Shown: positions 1-12,984, counted from the first letter of the stretch. The stretch is 64,000 nt of DNA from Cyathus striatus (GCA_025738555.1 JAOVFP010000004.1:5642001-5706000); one strand, 5' to 3'. Notes: generated from the letters alone by a model not told the origin. Numbers and translations are program-made.

Positions 1-170
1 AACAATAGGATTGAAAACAATGGAGTTGTATATAAATAGTTTTCTCATTGTCTTCAACAATAGGTGAATAGTACAATGCAGTTCATTTATTATGAACAAT
101 AGGATTGAAAACAATGGAGTTGTATATAAATAGTCTCTCATAGTCTTTATACAATGGATGAATAACACAA
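1..170. repeat. Partial tandem repeat, about 94-bp unit
   Basis: A 39-bp segment beginning AACAATAGGATTGAAAACAA occurs at 1-39 and again at 95-133, each followed by a variant of a CTCAT(T/A)GTCTT segment. About 1.8 copies are visible and the array probably continues left of the window. The interval from here to the gag relic at 432 holds AT-rich sequence without a recognisable feature. Confidence 0.7.
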
Positions 171-431
171 TGAAAGAGTGTCATATTATCCTTTGTTAGT
201 GCATTGTTTGTGCAAGCAATTATTTATTGATATGTGTATGATGTTTAATGGTGATTTAAAGTTATTTGTTCATGTAAGGTATTGGTTTGTTCATGTATGG
301 TATTGGGTATATTTGATTAGTAGTGTATTGTATCATGTGATGGTGTGAAGTACTTAGTCATGTGACATGACTGTGCAATTTCTTTAATTGTGGTATACAG
401 TGCATTTGCATGCATTATATATAATCAAAAA

Positions 432-2697
432 TCATGCCTGACATTGGTCACATTCTTCTTTACTTAATTTATTATTTTGTTCTCTAGGTTGATTACCAGA
501 GCTTTGAGACTGTTGGTACTTTGGTTTAGAACTATGTGAGTTGTTGCTATTATTATTACTCAATGAATTGTTTTGAGTGTGATTGGAATAGCTAGAACTA
601 GAATTCTGGTTATTATTCAGTTTATATGGTTGTGGACCAGTGCTTTGATTAGCAAATCGACCAAATGTCTGGCCAGGAACTGCTTGGTTTCTTGTGCCTG
701 CTCATGTCTAGCAGTGTACCATACTAGCTTATCAAATGAATGGCGCTGGGGGTTAAGTCCTTTATCAATTAGGTGCAAATGTAAGTACTGATGCATTCCT
801 CACCATAACACTTGTATTAGCTGTGGCTGCATAATATCATGTAGTCAATCAGCCATGGATTCAATATCTTGCACAAAATCACGGAGATTTTGCTTCCCTT
901 GCTTCGCTGCATCAAAGCTGAAGGGAAGCAATACTCGAAGAGAGCTTCAAGTAAGTCATCTGAAGTCCATTTAGATGGATGACGAGCAACATGTTTCATG
1001 AAGAATGTTGCAGCCATGCCAGACATGAAATTAATCATGACTTTAACAAGTAAGTGGTCTGGAACTTCATTACATTCAGCCTAAGTTCTAACCTCATAAC
1101 ACCACTTGTCAAATACTTCTAAGTCTGGAGTGCCATTCCATTTCGAAGGTTTCTGGAATTTAACACTCTCAAGTTAGTTCTTTAATTTCTTACTATCCTT
1201 CTTAGCCTGATAATGCTTTTCAGGACGTTTCTGTTTATTTCTTTTCTTTTTAGAAGTAACAGAATCACTCAAGGACATTGAGTCCGATTCATCTGAGTCC
1301 AAAGGATCAGACAGAGAAGAGTTCATTCGATTTTCTTCAAGAATAGGTGAGTGAGGATGATCTTTAAACCATGTACCCTCAGGTACTTGTGAAGAGTGCC
1401 TCTTAAGATGGTGAGGCAGCTGTTCTTTATCATTCTGGATTGATTCTGATACTGAAGGCTTTGTTGATTTATTCTTAAAGTCATTATATTTCAGACCTTT
1501 TTCCGAATCACTCACATCCTTCCCTTTGGAGGTCGAAGGATTGTTCTGTTCTGTATCAGAGGCAATAACATCTATATGAGCCATGGAACAGTGAGGTATG
1601 AATGCCATATTGCTATTCAAACTTGAATTTAGTGAACTATCAATGGCTTGTAGGACTTGATCATATTCTTCTTCAGAATCATATGCAATATCATTGTTAT
1701 TAGATACCATGGATGTTGTAGATATTTCCTCTGAGGCAATATATCCATTTTCCAATAATTGTAAGTTGACAGCCATTTCAAAATCGATTTCTAACTGGCC
1801 TAACTCAGGTAATACAGGTGCACTCTTAGGAATAATTGAATCAATCCATTCTGAAGGAATGGGACCAAGTTGGTCCTCAGCATCCATAATATGAAACCAT
1901 GAAGGGAAGTATCATTTCATAGTATCGATTTTTCTTATTACTACTAATTTAACCTTATGTACTTTGTGAGGAACAATAAAATCGTCATTTCCAAGTATAT
2001 TGTTATCATGTATAGCAACATTGACTGCAGTGTTATTGTTAACAATCATATTACTATTAACATAGGAACCTGGCATAGCTCCCATCGTTGCATTGGCACT
2101 GTCACACTCAAGCGCGGGTGCTTCACTAGTGAGATTGCATTCAAGCACACTGCCGGTAAGTGGCGCATTGCTAGCAATCGGGTCGCGTTCAAGTGCACTG
2201 CCATTTGGCACATCGCTAGCAACATCCAATCCAAGTGCGCAGCCGTGAGGTGCAGCGCTATGTGAAAATTGAGTACTCACCATCATGTATGATCCATCCT
2301 CAGTAGAAAGGGAGGTAATGTCACTCTCTGAACTGAGAGAGTCAATGTCTTGAGCACTTACAGTACCTCTATTGATAGGTACAGGTGAAGGATTGGTCTT
2401 GTTGCTATGAAGCTTGCGCCCCCCACCAATGGACAATTCGTCTATTGACGATATGCCCCACTTAATGGCGAGTTCAATATCTGTGGCCACAAACAGGGGT
2501 GGGGAGGGGTTCTGGGATGAAGAAAAAATGCTCACCGGGGGAAGAGAATATGGAGTATCAAGTTCTCCGAGCCCAGAAAATTCACAATAGGTGTCTTCGA
2601 CAGTCATGTCGAAAGCCGCACCCACAGCAGCCACCTCTTCTGCAAGAGACCATGTGTTTCTTGTGGAGGTCTGCTTCTTGTTTGAATGAGAGGCCAT
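432..2697 (-). pseudogene. Ty3/gypsy retrotransposon Gag, decayed
   Basis: Minus-strand reading frame that begins MASHSNKKQTSTRNTWSLAE and ends in a Ser/Asn-rich tail with the first half of a zinc knuckle (CDQC near 445-460). The middle (about 1160-850) carries the retrotransposon Gag signature: KPSKWNGTPDLEVFDKWCYE, then DHLLVKVMINFMSG and FFMKHVARHPSKW. The N-terminal part is acidic and serine-rich. One frame runs from 2697 to about 920 and is broken by TGA at 1914-1912, TAA at 1176-1174 and TAG at 1083-1081. A frameshift near 920 is followed by TGA at 847-845 and at 802-800. The rest of the zinc knuckle and all of Pol are missing at the 432 end. Gag forms the virus-like particle of the retrotransposon; this copy cannot. 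Assignment rests on the Gag motif order known from basidiomycete Ty3/gypsy elements. Confidence 0.8.
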
Positions 2698-3017
2698 TAT
2701 GATAGCCTACACACTAGTGTTAGTTTAAGAAAATAAATTTAAGTGCATACTTGGGTGATCAGTCCGAGTAGTATGCTTGAGGATGAGGTCTACAACGACC
2801 AATGAGGACTATGAGAAAGAGAGGGGAGCAAGTAGTAGGTTTTAAAATGAGTTGAGATGAGTTAACACTCAAAAAAATGTGGAAACACTGTTATTCGTCA
2901 ATGATTAAGTCAACAAACAATGGCAAAACACGAGGTAAGAGTTAGTGAGAACTTAAACACAAGGAAAGAGTGAGGAATGTCTCAATTCAAGAACTGCCAT
3001 ATCTACATACATTACTA
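2698..3017. other. Intergenic stretch, no feature seen
   Basis: Purine-rich sequence upstream of the gag relic. It might include a remnant of the element's 5' leader, but no LTR end or primer-binding site could be recognised. Confidence 0.4.
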
Positions 3018-3025
3018 CTACTTAA

Positions 3026-4613
3026 TAGGGCTGTACACCATAACCGTATAGTACGGCTATACGGGCTACCGTATTTACCAGGCCGTACCGTCCAGGTGAG
3101 GTTTTTCAGTAGTTCAATACAGTACGGATTGAACCATACCGTCGACCGTATGTTTCCCATATGAATACGGCCGTATGACGGCCATTTACGGTCATATGGT
3201 AAGTAAGTATCTTGGAGTTGAATTGCGGGAAGATAAGCCAAGGTAAGTGCACTATGTACTTCTTTAACTCTTAAGTAAAATAAGACTTTTGTGATTTGTA
3301 ATCAAATCCACGCTGGTAATCAATGTGTCAAATTTCAATACTTGTGGCTTGGACATCTACGCGAGATTCAAGATGTTCACTTATTCCACACTTCTCATCG
3401 TATTTCTGCTTCGCACTCTTCTGTTATAGTAGTAATATCATATGAAGCATACATCTACACCGGATACTTTGATTTATGAATTGGTCAAAGTGGTAGTCTC
3501 AACGCTCTAGAGCATATACAGGCAGTAATCTTGTATTCATCGTCACGATTCAAGTTGTTGCTGCTTTGGTTCAAGTAACATCGGTCAACCTAATCACTTT
3601 CACCTCCAACTCCAACTAAATCTTATGGCGATGCAACAATCATTAGTACCTCCGCCAATGTTCAATTATCTTAGTCCATAGGTCAAAAACTAGCTCTGAC
3701 TTAATGTTCCGTATACTATTCTCTATATATCTTACTAGGCGATGTCTTCCCGCATTACTATTTATTATCATATTCACGGTTTGGAATTATATTACGATTG
3801 GATTTATTACCAATGTAACTTGCTTATGTACAGGACCAATCAATGATTAGCGCGATAAATATAACCAGCTACCACACAAATATTTTCAGTCAGTACCATC
3901 ATTTGTCCCCTTTCCAAATTCATAGGTTGGTATGCTTAACCGAAAAATGTACAAGGTAAGCCACTTATTTGGAATTTCCATGATCCACTATCTTACATCT
4001 TCAGCTGATATTTGGTCAACGCACATATATCTAATGTGATCTCCCTACCATATTCACTGCAACTAACTTGAGCTTTTCCAGAAGTCGTTGTGCCAGTGCA
4101 GTCTACCGCCCATGGAAGACGTTAGTTCTTGATGAAAAATATTGCCACAGGGACTGCCACCTTATGATCATTGAGGAAGATAAAAATTTGGAATGGCAGT
4201 TTCGGACTCTATGAATGACTCAAAAGTCAGTTGTTGTACATCTTATCACACATCGACTTCAGTCCGGGGTGTAGGCTCATATACATACTTCACTCAGTGC
4301 TTAATGAGACACGTGTCGAATATGTCTCTCATGTATGCGGGCTTCCGTTATTTTTGAGTACCCAATTCGCATTTTATGCTTTGTAAACACTTCTTCGATA
4401 CTTTATATAACAAAATTATTGCTTCGAAAAAAAAAAACATACATTTACTACCCGTATAGCCGTATAAGGCCAGCCATAACCATTTTACGGACCGTACCGT
4501 TTTTTCATGCTGAAAAAATTCATTGATATGGTACGGTTACGGGAAAACCGTAACCGTCACTTGACCGTAAGCTATACAGCCGTATACCGTATACGGTACG
4601 GTGTACAGCCCTA
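3026..4613. mobile_element. hAT-type non-autonomous element carrying a captured HMG-gene segment
   Basis: The termini are inverted: the left end TAGGGCTGTACACC is mirrored exactly at the right end (4600-4613), and both subterminal regions are rich in short CCGTA/TACGG palindromes. A perfect 8-bp target duplication, CTACTTAA, flanks it at 3018-3025 and 4614-4621, as expected for hAT transposition. No transposase is encoded. From 3568 to about 4370 the interior matches the sense strand of the HMG-box gene: the last roughly 37 codons of its final exon (3568-3680) and its 3' flank, with scattered substitutions. The same flank is present at 24728-25135. It is best read as a gene-capturing (Pack-TIR-like) element. 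Confidence 0.85.
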
Positions 4614-4621
4614 CTACTTAA

Positions 4622-5329
4622 ATACTGTTTCTACTACACTAATGTAAGACTACTAAATAAAGATTGTGTGACAATTACCACTTGTTATTATCACAATGTG
4701 ATACATCGAAGTGTCACATATCTGATGTGATATCTGAGAGAAGGTAAGGACAGTTGGAAAGATCCGAGAGGTAAAGAACAATGATATATGTTTATTGTGA
4801 ATGACATAGACAAAGGAAGATAGAACATATGCGAGTTGGCAACTCATGACATTTTGGGTGCATCAATACTATCTATTGTTAGATCAGACCATCAGTCCGA
4901 CCCAGCCACTACAACAGGTTACCCCTACCACCTTCTTGTGAATGGGGGCCATTATTCTGTGGGGGACCTTTGGGCCTATGCTGTGTTATTATGTCACTGT
5001 CCTGGTGGCATAATTCAATTTGAAATGCACCAGATAATCACTCCAAAGTAAATTTTTGGAATGCGGTTGACGATGTAACATGGATTTTTCAACAAATTGA
5101 CACACTTCCCACACATTTGGGAGCTAAGCGGGATATTGACAGTTCCACTGATTCTAGGAAACCAGAAAAACAGTAAGTATTAAATTCTATCTCCACTTAA
5201 CATTTTTTAATTTTAAACCTCATGAATAGTGCAAGGAAATAAGTTCAGCAATGGTATATCTATGATATCTCCATACATGGTTCATAACATTTATTGTAAT
5301 TGCTAATAATAATAAGTCAACACACACTC
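4622..5329. other. Intergenic stretch, no feature seen
   Basis: AT-rich sequence with only short open frames and no terminal repeats or RNA-like structure that I could recognise. Confidence 0.4.
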
Positions 5330-5960
5330 AAAATCACCTATGATCACCTTTGATCACACCCAGAATTATTAGTAGTAATAATATGTGAATATATGTTTGA
5401 AATGTCCTATAATAACCTTTAATCACCTCTGGAATTATTAGTAGTAATAATAGGTGAATATGCACTTGAAATAACTTATGATCACCTTTGATCACCTCCA
5501 GAATGATTAGTAGTAATAATAAGTGAATATGCACTTGAAATGACTTATGATCACCTTTGATCACCTCCAGAATCATTGGTAGTAATAATATATGAATACA
5601 TGCTTGAAATGATCTGTGATCACCTTTGATCACCTCCAAAATCATTAGTATTAATAATATGTGAATACACACTTGAAATAACTTATGATCACCTTTGATC
5701 AACTCCAGAATTATTAATAGTAATAATATGTTAATACATGGTTGAAATAACCTATGCTCACCTTTTATCACTACTAAATTCATTAGTAGTAATAATATGT
5801 GAATACACACTTGAAATGGCCTATGATCATCTTTGATCATGTTGAGAATCAATGGTAGTAATAATATGTAAATATGTGCTTGAAATAGAATACATGCCTG
5901 AAATGGCCTATGATCATATATGATCACCACTACATTCATTAGTAGCCCATAGATTCATTA
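5330..5960. repeat. 69-bp minisatellite, open on the minus strand
   Basis: About nine imperfect copies of a 69-bp unit containing the words TGATCACC, TTAGTAGTAATAATA and GTGAATA. Because 69 is divisible by three and the unit lacks a stop in one minus-strand frame, a 201-codon frame runs through the array (5939-5334) and reads as a 23-residue repeat rich in Leu, Ile and His with the core LEVIKGDH. No upstream exon or conserved domain supports it as a gene. I treat it as a satellite array; a repeat protein is possible but unsupported. Confidence 0.8.
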
Positions 5961-7743
5961 GTAAAAATACAATAGTAGGTGATCAAAAAAAGCCCTGGCT
6001 CATTTGATCAGGAGCTCAAAAATCCTGGGCTTTTCATGATCACAATTGGCTGACACTAGTGACTTGGCAGCATTCTCACAGTGGTCACTTGAGAAGTGTT
6101 CAAGAAGTAGCAGTGTTCTGTGATGCAGGAGTAGAGAGGGGTACCAGCTATATTGGATGATAGCTAAACTAAGATCAAGCTGAAGAAGCTTGATTGGAGT
6201 ACATGAGCTATTTATACAATACTTCTATGGTCTGTGCTCTAAAGCAATGCTACCTTGTATAGTAATAGAATGGTTCATGCACTTGGTATGACAAACCAGG
6301 GGTGTGGTCATCAGAGTTCATGTGAGAGGAAAAGTGTAAGTAAGGAAAGTCCATGCCCATAATATGACAAACTAGAGTGAGAGGAAAAGTGTAAGTAAGG
6401 AAAGTCCATGCCTGTAATGTGACAAACCAGAGGGGTGGGGATCAGTGATGAGTAAGTAAAAGAGTTATAAATAGAAGGGGATGAGTAAGGCATAAGTATA
6501 AATAGAATAGGTCACGTGAAAAGAAAGGGGTCTGGCAAGGTTGAAGTAAGAAAATGTAACATTACCCCCTTTGTATAATCAAACATCCATGGTTGATCTA
6601 CCAAGCTTTTCCACTGGCAGCATTCCTGTGTGCAGGCAGCATCATTGGCTTCTATGTCCACTGCTGCTGAGTTTTCCCATGCATTGAGGACATATTGAGG
6701 CTGATATGGCGGCTAGAAATTTGATAAGGAAATACTAGATTAGATATAAAAACTCATATGTTATAATAAGAATTTACCTCACTGATCTTGGGTTTGAGAG
6801 CTGGGGCTAAGTCCCGCGCTGCCAGCTAAATGTATGATAAACACATACACTTAAAACAAGGGAATAATAAATATAAAACAATATAAAAAGATCAGGAGGA
6901 GTTAAATAAACACATACCTCAATAGGGAAAACTCGAGTTGGAATATTAATATTTAGCCTTGTTAAAGGAAAGGCACATATCTCTCTTGCCAGAGAGTATA
7001 TGATTAAATGATGTTGAGGATCTAGACACAAGTTGAACATGAGACACAACACAAAAGGAAGCACTTATTAGGACTAAATGAAGGGAGCTGCAGAGAAAAA
7101 GATAACATACCAAAGATAGATGTTGTCTGACAATTACTTGGCACATGGCACCAGGCATTAGGAGTAGAGGAAAGACAAGACTAATGCACAGAGAGTAAAT
7201 GGCAGGTGCTCACCAGGAAAAGTAGAGTGTCCAGTGTGGAGCACGTTCATATGCACATGGCGCAGCATAGTGCAGGAACACGTGATGCGCATCATTTGGA
7301 AGTAGCATCTATGCTATAATTAGAACACTGTGCACTCACTAAAGTCTTGGCTGGCTATGGAGTCATAAAATAAGATATGCACATTTGGTATTTTACATGT
7401 ATTATTAGATATCTTGTAGTTTATATAAGGTGAGGAAAATGTGAGGGAACACTAAGAACCGCATGGCATGCAGTACTTCTGTTCCCCACAGACAGGATGA
7501 CATATAGGCAGAAATATATTGGTTTTCAATGTATTTTCGAGTTCTCTAAGCACGCATAGCGCCAACAGCACACAGAGTCATGACAATCTCGTTTTAATTA
7601 GTCTACTATCTGAATATCATACATATTTGAATTGTTAACACCTCGGATTTACAAAGACTATTGTTTAAATACAAGTACTATTGCTTGGAATACAGTATTA
7701 TTACATTAGATAGTACTTCCAGTCATGTAGATTACTAGTAATA
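5961..7743. repeat. Non-coding stretch with a 55-bp tandem duplication
   Basis: A 55-bp unit beginning GTGAGAGGAAAAGTGTAAGT starts at 6322 and again at 6377. The palindromic words TCATTTGATCAGGAGCTC and TGGGCTTTTCATGATCA lie near 6000-6045. The rest is AT-rich with scattered short frames and no recognisable gene. Confidence 0.5.
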
Positions 7744-8593
7744 TTATGGTAGCAACATCAAGGCCAGTCTGACATCATGTCCATCTGATTCTATTGGTAG
7801 GTGCAGTGGTTGGGTTGGTGGCTGATGACTGGCCAGTGGCAGTGTTGACAGGTGTATTTGTGGCATTGAAAGGGGGCATGGTGGGGGCAGTGAAGGTGGC
7901 AGAAGGGGTATACATACTTTTTGCATCTGTAGCAGTCGTGGTTCTTGCTGGGGCAGCAGGGGCAGCGATTTCAATGGGAGTATAAGGGGAGGGTCTGGAT
8001 ATGAATGGCATGCTGGATGTTCATATTCCTCTGACAGCTGGATCTTCTGGGATGTGGATGGGCTTAGTGGTATGCTTGGCATAGGAGTTTCCAATGTTCC
8101 TGCAGATGAAAGGTATTAAAGAGTTCCCTGTCTTGGGCAGGGATGTGGTGCCACTCCCCTGGATATTGGCAGTAATGGGGAGTGTCAAAGGGAGTGGGGT
8201 ATTGGTGGGAGGGGTTTCTCTGTGGTTGGGGGTGTTGGGGGTTGGGGATGGATTGTGAGGCAAGCATGGGGTTGGTCTTCTTGATGATCACCTCCTCCCA
8301 GTACTGGAAATTGTCCATCAGTTCAGTGAAGAACTGGTGTAGGTTGTCAGGAATTGGAGAGAAATTTTGAAGAATAAAACTTGAGGGGGAATATAGTTAG
8401 GGTGATGATGCAGCCACTGGTAGGGGGAACTGCAGTTTTTAGTGGCTCTTGGTAGCACACAATACTGACAATCTTGAGTACTTGATGCATAATAGCAGTG
8501 TTTGGAGAAGAATGGGAGTGTTAACATTGGAGGAAAGTGCGGGAGAGGACAGGTATGAGGGGGAGAGCAAACACAAATAGTGCATTGATGCAC
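7744..8593 (-). pseudogene. Possible decayed gene with paired cysteine motifs and Pro-rich tail
   Basis: Several short overlapping minus-strand frames look like pieces of one broken gene. The first (8593-8318) has CTIC...C and CQYC-x8-C, spacing loosely like the halves of a fungal Zn2Cys6 cluster but separated by an insertion of about 30 residues. The next (8318-8064) reads MDNFQYWEEVIIKKTN and then a Pro/His-rich stretch. The following frame (8094-7744) is Pro-rich. A frame change is needed at each junction, so it would be non-functional. The +1 and +2 frames in the Pro-rich part are also open because of composition. I do not recognise a family; the identity is speculative. Confidence 0.25.
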
Positions 8594-8599
8594 ATACAG

Positions 8600-9333
8600 C
8601 TAGATTTGATATTGTTATCTTTGCGATATCGGTCACATGATCCTGGCAGGCACAACTTGTAAAATGGTGGGTTTTGTAGTGCAGGAGAAACACCTGCTCT
8701 ACATCAGTACAAAATGGAAATGCTATACTGTACAGGCTAAATGAGTTGTCAAGATGGTACTGGTACAGGATGGCTTTCACCTGTCAATAGCCATAGGTAA
8801 ACTGTTTTTTGCTTTTGGCTAGTTGTCGCATTAGTTGGGAGCTGTTGAGACTTGAGTTGATGTTATGGATATAGGTATTCAACTATCTATTAGGTACATA
8901 AATTCTTCACCTTTCACCTTTTTTCTTATTTCTTTACTTTCATTCTGTCTTCATGGTTGTGTTCTCTATTTGTAGCAGAGCTGCTCAATTATCACATGGT
9001 ACTATTTTTGATTGACTGAGGAAGCCGTTAGATGTCTTTTCAAGAAGTAGAGCTGGATACAAATGCCTATACAGTTCTTTTTGTAGAATATTCTAGTGAT
9101 ATAGCACTTGAAATGTATAAATACCCTTGGATTACAGTACTGAGTACATCACTTTTCAAACCCTTTAAACATTGTGTGGATCTTAGTTCCCTGGACTTGA
9201 CTTATAGCTTAGCGCTAAGTCTCGTCCATTGCCAAAAAGGATAGATATTCTAGTTAGATATCTATTTGCTACTTATCTCCTAGTATATTAGAAATGTCGA
9301 TTTCAGAATACTTACATAGTCCAATTGGCGGTA
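8600..9333. other. Intergenic stretch, no feature seen
   Basis: Short frames only; no inverted repeats or RNA-like elements recognised before the target duplication of the MITE that follows. Confidence 0.4.
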
Positions 9334-9342
9334 GCCTGTGAC

Positions 9343-10460
9343 TAGTCTTGGCTACCCAGCCGTTAGCACTGGGCCAAATTCAAATTAGGATTTACCATCG
9401 CGAACATCTGGGAAACTACCAACAGGTTTGGGAGGGGTATGCATTTGGTGTCCTTGGGCTTCACGAGTCCTCGTCCACTGGTATTTTTGATGGTTCTTGA
9501 TATTAGTAATCACATTAGTCACCATTATGATGTAGTTTGGTGTAATTAAATTATGTAATCTTGTGAAGAAAGAATACTGTAATAGAGAGTATTGAAAACT
9601 TATGTACTTCAAATGGGATGCATTGGTAAACTTTGTTAGTATATTAGCATATATAGAGTAAGGTAACAGAAAAAAATTGCTATTTGGCAATGAATAGCCA
9701 AGGATGAATGATATTGTCTAAGACTTAAGTATTCAAGTAAGTATCGTCACACATAACCTTGGAGGCTGACATGAATACAGACATGAATAACGTCTCTAGT
9801 AGTGGGAAAAGAATTAAAGCTGTGATCGCAGGAGAGGGGTGAAGCTTTGTGTGGTGGAGAGCATATGTGATAGAGGCGGTATTAGGGTGGTTCTAGATAG
9901 TGAGATAGAATGATTAATGACAGAAGAAAGGATTAGATATTAAAACGATTATATTGAGACCACTCTTGTTAAAAATGAGGTACATAAGAAGGCTGAAATG
10001 GTAAAGCCTAAGACACTGAAGGAAATAGGATATGCCTACCACAAATGCACATCTGTTGACTCCTTGTGGCTAGAAATCAAATGTAGGAAGCTTGTATGAA
10101 GATGTCCGGTGCCCAGTGATTGATGTACCAGCAGCCTGCTTTGCATTGGTACATTGACTCATAACCAGGGTCTTCCAGTTGAAAGTTGGAATCAACACAA
10201 AGCAACTGAAATCAATGCAAGGCGATTGAAATGAGCGTGATTACATAATGTGATTAATTACACCAAACTACATCATAATGGTGACTAATGTGATTACTAA
10301 TATCAAGAACCATCAAAAATGCCAGTGGACAAGGACTTGCGAAGCCTGAGGACACCGAATGCATACCCCTCCCAAACCTGTTGGTAGTTTCCCAGATGTT
10401 CACAATGGTAAATCCTAATTTGGATTTGGCCCAGCACTAATGGCTGGGTAGCTGAGACTA
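9343..10460. mobile_element. MULE-type MITE with about 220-bp terminal inverted repeats
   Basis: The left arm (9343 to about 9560) and right arm (about 10245-10460) are inverted copies, roughly 90% identical by eye, starting TAGTCTTGGCTACCCAGCC and TAGTCTCAGCTACCCAGCC. A perfect 9-bp target duplication, GCCTGTGAC, lies at 9334-9342 and 10461-10469. Long inverted repeats and a 9-bp duplication are the hallmark of Mutator-like elements. The 680-bp interior encodes nothing recognisable, so it would depend on a transposase elsewhere. Confidence 0.88.
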
Positions 10461-10469
10461 GCCTGTGAC

Positions 10470-11837
10470 ATAAAGACTTATTATCTTGAGCGGTTGACTT
10501 GCACTACAAGGACTCAACATTGACATATGACATATTCAACACCAAATTCAGCCAAGTACTACAGGTACTATAGATATGATTCTATTTGATTGCTGTATAC
10601 TAACATTCATGTATTCACAGGAATACACCAACATTGTGTTCTGACAGAACCACAACAATTGAGGTTGTTGAGGTTGTCTAAGTTGTTGGTCCAATAGAAG
10701 CACCTGGAATACACTTTCCGAAAGTCAGCGAATGGACATTGTAGCTGTTACCACAGATATAGAGCCCATATCTTTGGACAGTATGAAACTGCCTGATAGT
10801 GGAACTATGGATCTTATGTACATGCTGCATTAGCTAAGTATTAGGACAATTGTGTTGCAGGTAACTGTCTTTGGATTCTCATGTCGGGGACTTTGCTTGT
10901 GCTTCATAATTTTAAACCTTTGGCTTTCATTACAATGTACATAGACCATACATATGTAGAACACATTTTATTCATTATAAAGCTGTAAAACATTGGTAAA
11001 ACATCAGTAAAAACTAAAGAAAGAAAATAATCATTACATTTACTACTGATATACAACATATACTATCAAAAACCTATCTCTCATACTAACACAATGCTCC
11101 ATGCTGCCAAACAGTCTCCCATAGGCTTAGCTACATCTACCTCTCGCTGTCATTCTGTGCTTCCCATACTGTCCTTCTAATACACATGTATGGTAACAGT
11201 CACCAATATAACAAAGAACTGACGGAAATAGAGAATGAAAGAAAAAGGAGGATAAGAGAGGTGAAGTGAAACATACCAGCTTCCCAGTCCTCCACCTTTG
11301 ACACCAAGCTGAATGATGCACTTCATGAAGGAGAGAAAACAGGTGGTGAGAGGTGTGACACTCAACAGTGACAGAACTTTGTCAAATTCAGCCCATGTAC
11401 ATATATGGATGAACAGCGGTGAGATGGGAGAGACTCAAGAAGGACAGAGCATCTGTCCATATGCCAGGAGACAAACAGCCACGAGATAGGAAAGACTCGA
11501 TAGCAATGAAGCTTCAAGTACATGAGAGGGGGTATCAAGTCCCTATCGTCCATACATATTCCAGCAAATACAGTGGTGAGAGGGGATGAGACTCATGAGG
11601 GAGTTCTGTTCTCTGTAGTGGTGGTGGGAGGGAGACTTGAGGAGGACCAAAATTCCGAAAACCCTGGAGAACATTAGGATTTTGCTTAATGAACATAAAG
11701 CCGACTCTCCAGATATTTTTCAGCCATATACTGGAGTAAAACCAGGGTGCTTTGATAACTTGGTTGGAATATTGCAGAATCACTCTGCATTTTTAAATGG
11801 CTCAAACCATGACCAAATGAGCTCTTTACACTTAGCC
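10470..11837. other. Intergenic stretch, no convincing gene
   Basis: Contains a degenerate repeated phrase (GGTGAGAGGGGATGAGACTCA-like) near 11340-11640 and short frames on both strands. No domain or splice structure could be supported. Confidence 0.4.
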
Positions 11838-12978
11838 ATGTGTTCTGTACGGATCCGCGTGGAATCCGTGCGGAATCTGCACAGATTTTTTTCATTTTGG
11901 CAGGGGTTTTTTTGGGTCTGTACAGATTCCGCACAGATTCCGAAAATTCCGTATGGATTACACAGAATTCCTTGGAATTCCGCATTACAGACCTGAAAAT
12001 TCTGTACAGAATTTTATTATACTTATTTCCTTGCATGTGACACTCTGCATTAAGCATGACACTAGGTGTTGAGTGTGACATTATACATTAAATGTGACAC
12101 TATAAGTGTGATACTAGGTGTTGAGTGTGATACTAAGTATTGAGTGTGACACTATATGTTAAATGTGACACTATAAGCGTGATACTAGGTGTTGAGTGTG
12201 ACACTATACATTAAATGTGACACTATAAGCATAATACTAGGTGTTGAGTGTGACACTATACATTAAATGTGACACTATAAGCGTGACACTAGGTGTTGAG
12301 TGTGATACTAAGTGTTGAGTGTGACACTATATGTTAAATGTGACACTATAAGCGTGACACTAGGTGTTGAGTGTGACACTATACATTAAATGTGACACTA
12401 TAAGCGTGACACTAGGTGTTGAGTGTGACACTAAGTGTTGAGTGTGACACTAAGTGTTGAGTGTGACACTAAGTGTTGAGTGTGACACTAAACATTGACT
12501 GTGACACTAAACATTGACTGTGACACTAAGCGTTGAGTGTGACACTAAGTGTTGAGTGTGACACTAAACATTGAGTGTGACACTAAGCGTTGAGTGTGAC
12601 GAAGCGTGACACTAAGAGCGTGACACTAAGTGTTGAGTGTGACACTAAATGTTGAGTGTCACACTGAGCATTGAGTGTGACACTCTGCATTAAGCGTGAC
12701 ACTAAGTGTTGAGTGTGACACTATACATTAAGCATAATACTATGTATTAAGTGTGATACTATGCATTGAGAATGATACTATATATTGAGTGTATCATGGA
12801 TTTTGTATAGTGTGACACTTTTCACCTAGGGTTACACTTGACATGTGTGACAAGGCAGCAATGCATAAATCCACACAGAATCCATATAGAATAATCACCT
12901 CCAATAATAATAATAGCTACTATATAAATTCTGTATGGTATCTATACAGGTCTGTACAGGTCTGTATGGATCCATACA
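11838..12978. mobile_element. Inverted-repeat element filled with 19-bp minisatellite
   Basis: The left terminus (11838-12040) is made of interleaved palindromic words such as CTGTACGGATCC, GGAATTCCGC and TCTGTACAGA. The right terminus (12880-12978) carries the inverted counterpart ending GGATCCATACAGACC. Between them lies an array of a 19-bp minisatellite (12041-12830). The left terminus and part of the array recur in inverted orientation at 63130-64000, which shows this is a dispersed family. No target duplication was found; the right end abuts the truncated 5' end of the Harbinger transposase. Confidence 0.75.
12041..12830. repeat. 19-bp minisatellite (GTGACACTAAGTGTTGAGT)
   Basis: About 40 imperfect tandem copies with period 19. 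The first half (GTGACACTA) is well conserved; the second half varies among AAGTGTTGAGT, TACATTAAAT, AAACATTGAGT and similar. The most homogeneous block is 12415-12600. It is internal to the inverted-repeat element. Confidence 0.9.
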
Positions 12979-12984
12979 GACCTC

